NCBI GenBank assembly: GCA_013812565.1
Contig: JACCTF010000989.1
Coordinates: 1 to 8,308 of the forward strand
Origin: Pyrinomonadaceae bacterium
GTDB taxonomy: Bacteria; Acidobacteriota; Blastocatellia; Pyrinomonadales; Pyrinomonadaceae
DNA length: 8,308 bases
Direction: 5' to 3'
How positions within the stretch are numbered: position 1 is the stretch's first letter; the number at the start of each line of letters is the position of its first letter. Below are positions 6,648 to 8,308 of the stretch, in pieces. A program made the translations under genes and the position numbers. The notes under the pieces were generated by a model. That model searched no databases and was not told where the DNA came from. It saw only the letters and a list, made by a program, of their open reading frames with translations.

Positions 6648-7520
6648 ATGAAACGGAAGATTAACGAGCAAGATGCTTTGCGGCGTGCGCGGTTGGTGTT
6701 AGTGATGTTGTTCACTGGAGTGTGTCTAATCACTTTATCGCACGTTGCGCATGTTTCTGCCGCACTCAATTTGGAAAGTGTTGTCTCTTTCGGGCAATCC
6801 CGCATCCCTGATTCGTTGAAGAAAAGCCGGTCGGAGAAGGTTCGTATCCTTGTTGTCACTGGTGGTCATGATTTTGAAGAAAGCTCTTTCTTTCAAATGT
6901 TTGAAGAAATGAAAGCCATCTCTTATACACATCTCCGTTTCAAACAGGGAGCTGAAGAGATGCTCACGCTGGACGCCGCCCGAGATTACGATGCAATCGT
7001 CTTCTACGACATGAATCAAAATCGTGAACCACATTGGAAAGGATGGTTGGCGCTTCTTGAAAAAGGGAAGGGTACAGTGTTCCTTCATCACGCTTTAGGT
7101 TCTTACCCGGACTGGGACGAATATGGTCGGATAGTCGGGGGCAGAGCCAGTTTCAACTACAAGCGCGTGATTGAAGGAGTGCCGCATGCAACCTTCAAGC
7201 ACGATGTCGCTTTTCACGTGAAGATTGCCGACAAGTCGCATCCAATTACGAACGGACTCAAAGATTTTGACATCCTCGATGAAACCTATAACCGTTTTGT
7301 GGTGAATCCTGACGTACACGTCCTTCTCACAGCAGAGCACCCGACTAGCGGAAAGATAATTGGTTGGACCCATCGCTATAAAAACTCTCCGATTGTTTAC
7401 CTGCAGCTAGGGCACGGTCCAACGGCTTACGAAAACAAAAACTTCCGCACGCTCGTTGAACGATCAATCAAATGGGCAGCGGGGAGGCTGTCCGATGGGC
7501 AAAACAACAATCAGGAGTGA
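6648..7520 (+). CDS. Secreted ThuA-domain protein (trehalose utilisation-like, glutamine-amidotransferase-like fold)
   Basis: The protein has 290 residues. Residues 11-15 are basic (LRRAR), 16-31 hydrophobic, and a VSA-A site lies near 38-39, so a type I signal peptide is likely. A ThuA-like domain fills about 66-278: VRILVVTGGHDFEE (65-78), a YDAIVFYD strand (114-121), GKGTVFLHHALGSY (140-153), the conserved IVGGR (162-166), HPITNGL with DETY (198-214), GWTHRY (239-244), and LGHGPTAYENKNFR then IKWAAGR near the end. The fold is related to class I glutamine amidotransferases, but where those have a nucleophilic Cys this protein shows LHHAL, so classical amidotransferase chemistry is not expected. 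In rhizobia ThuA/ThuB act in trehalose catabolism through 3-keto intermediates; secreted ThuA-domain proteins are common in sugar-degradation loci and mostly uncharacterised. It follows the GMC gene by 142 bases and may act on its oxidised product. I withhold the symbol thuA because orthology is not shown. Confidence 0.9.
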   Translation: MKRKINEQDALRRARLVLVMLFTGVCLITLSHVAHVSAALNLESVVSFGQSRIPDSLKKSRSEKVRILVVTGGHDFEESSFFQMFEEMKAISYTHLRFKQGAEEMLTLDAARDYDAIVFYDMNQNREPHWKGWLALLEKGKGTVFLHHALGSYPDWDEYGRIVGGRASFNYKRVIEGVPHATFKHDVAFHVKIADKSHPITNGLKDFDILDETYNRFVVNPDVHVLLTAEHPTSGKIIGWTHRYKNSPIVYLQLGHGPTAYENKNFRTLVERSIKWAAGRLSDGQNNNQE

Positions 7521-7596
7521 GCACCCTAAGTCTCCAAAGCGAGGGAAGATCAGAGCGTTTATTCGATAGTGAGTAGTGCAGAAGATTGCCACAGAC

Positions 7597-8308
7597 ATGT
7601 TGAAAACTATAGTCATCGCCGGCACTCTCGACACAAAAGGCGAGGAGTTTGCCTTTGTCGAAAAATTGATTCGAGCGCGTGGGCTAAGCACGTGCGTCAT
7701 TGATTTCGGAGTGATTGGTGAGCCGCGTTTCAAGCCGGATATAGATAACGATGAAGTTGCCCGTGCCGGTGGTAGCAGTATTGATAAGTTAAGAAATGAA
7801 AAGGACAAAGCGGATGCGATGAGGGTCATGAAAGAGGGCCTAATTGTAATCGTCCGAACATTGTATGAGCAGGGTAATTTACAAGGGATCATCAGCATGG
7901 GCGGAAGCGGAGGAACTTCCATCGCGACCGCCGCGATGCGCACCCTACCCCTCGGCATACCTAAGTTAATAGTCTCAACGGTGGGAGGCGGCGACGTGGC
8001 TCCATACGTTGGCAGCCGTGACATCAGTATCATGCCTTCGGTCGTAGATATAGCAGGAATTAACCGGATCAGCCGCCTCATCTATGCCAACGCCGCAGGC
8101 GCAATAGCTGGGATGGTGGAAACTGAAATGCCACCCTTCGAGCAAGAGCGCCCGATGATCGCCGCTTCAATGTTTGGCAATACCACCGCGTGCGTGGAAC
8201 GTGCGCGTACGAGACTCGAGGGCAAAGGGTTTGAAGTGCTGGTGTTTCACGCCACGGGCACTGGTGGGAGGACGATGCAGAGCTTAGTAGAGGACGACTT
8301 CATCGCAG
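7597..8308 (+). CDS. Tm-1-like/UPF0261 ATP-binding protein, N-terminal part (3' end outside the window)
   Basis: The frame is open from ATG 7597 to the right edge: 237 codons visible of about 400 usual. An in-frame GTG at 7576 is an alternative start, and TGA at 7570 closes the frame upstream; neither start has a strong ribosome-binding site. The match is by sequence idiom: IAGTLDTKGEE (7-17), the glycine-rich MGGSGGTS (101-108), PKLIVSTVGGGDVAPYVG, DISIMPSVVDIAGINRISR, NAAGAIAGM, then MFGNTT (192-197) and VFHATGTGGRTM (216-227). The plant relative Tm-1 binds ATP in its N-terminal domain and inhibits tobamovirus replication. Bacterial proteins are annotated only as UPF0261 and are often next to a TIM-barrel protein annotated as phosphoenolpyruvate-hydrolase-like, which I would expect just beyond the edge. 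No signal peptide, so cytoplasmic. It starts 76 bases after ThuA; the gap (7521-7596) shows no terminator, so co-transcription is plausible. Confidence 0.9.
   Translation, partial: MLKTIVIAGTLDTKGEEFAFVEKLIRARGLSTCVIDFGVIGEPRFKPDIDNDEVARAGGSSIDKLRNEKDKADAMRVMKEGLIVIVRTLYEQGNLQGIISMGGSGGTSIATAAMRTLPLGIPKLIVSTVGGGDVAPYVGSRDISIMPSVVDIAGINRISRLIYANAAGAIAGMVETEMPPFEQERPMIAASMFGNTTACVERARTRLEGKGFEVLVFHATGTGGRTMQSLVEDDFIA

Noticed and set aside
7464..8081. 205-codon open frame on the - strand across the ThuA/Tm-1 boundary
   Set aside because: It is the mirror of the Tm-1-like coding frame, spans a real gene junction and has no recognisable protein pattern, while the + strand frame matches a known family throughout.

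Overview
The window (8308 bases, mixed base composition, every gene on the + strand) looks like a piece of a Gram-negative environmental chromosome, most probably Acidobacteriota. The main reason is the leading gene: the C-terminal part of a large Oar-like TonB-dependent receptor whose barrel carries sequence idioms typical of the hugely expanded acidobacterial family (YTFSKS, a FDVPHN-like stretch, YELPVGKGK, and a tail ending in Phe). The order receptor - exported TPR protein - exported TPR protein also fits that phylum. The assignment rests on recognised family style, not on a marker gene.

Layout. Positions 1-2303 hold the receptor, cut by the left edge. 22 bases later comes a ten-repeat TPR protein with a signal peptide (2326-3504). 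After a 193-base gap with a small hairpin comes a second exported TPR protein or lipoprotein with about eight repeats (3698-4657, possibly starting upstream at 3650). The 195-base gap that follows holds the most striking non-coding signal, a nearly perfect 71-base palindrome (4705-4775) with a regular CAC/GTG rhythm. Then come an FAD-dependent GMC oxidoreductase with a four-cysteine cluster (4853-6505), a secreted ThuA-domain protein (6648-7520), and the first 237 codons of a Tm-1-like/UPF0261 ATP-binding protein (7597 to the right edge). No gap exceeds 300 bases, and I saw no tRNA, rRNA, CRISPR array or transposase.

How the genes may work together. The first three genes look like an outer-membrane uptake unit: the receptor imports a ligand and the TPR proteins act in the periplasm or at the membrane, perhaps as scaffolds. 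The last three look like a catabolic unit. GMC dehydrogenases and ThuA proteins co-occur in pathways that oxidise sugars or glycosides to 3-keto derivatives, and Tm-1-like proteins are found in catabolic operons. A glycoside or sugar-derivative utilisation locus is therefore a reasonable inference. The substrate cannot be read from the sequence, and the palindrome may separate two transcription units.

I do not see a clearly new system. The points most worth a second look are the palindrome, the predicted iron-sulfur site in a GMC enzyme with no partner subunit nearby, the GMC-ThuA-Tm-1 combination, and the paired TPR proteins behind a receptor that has no SusD-type partner.
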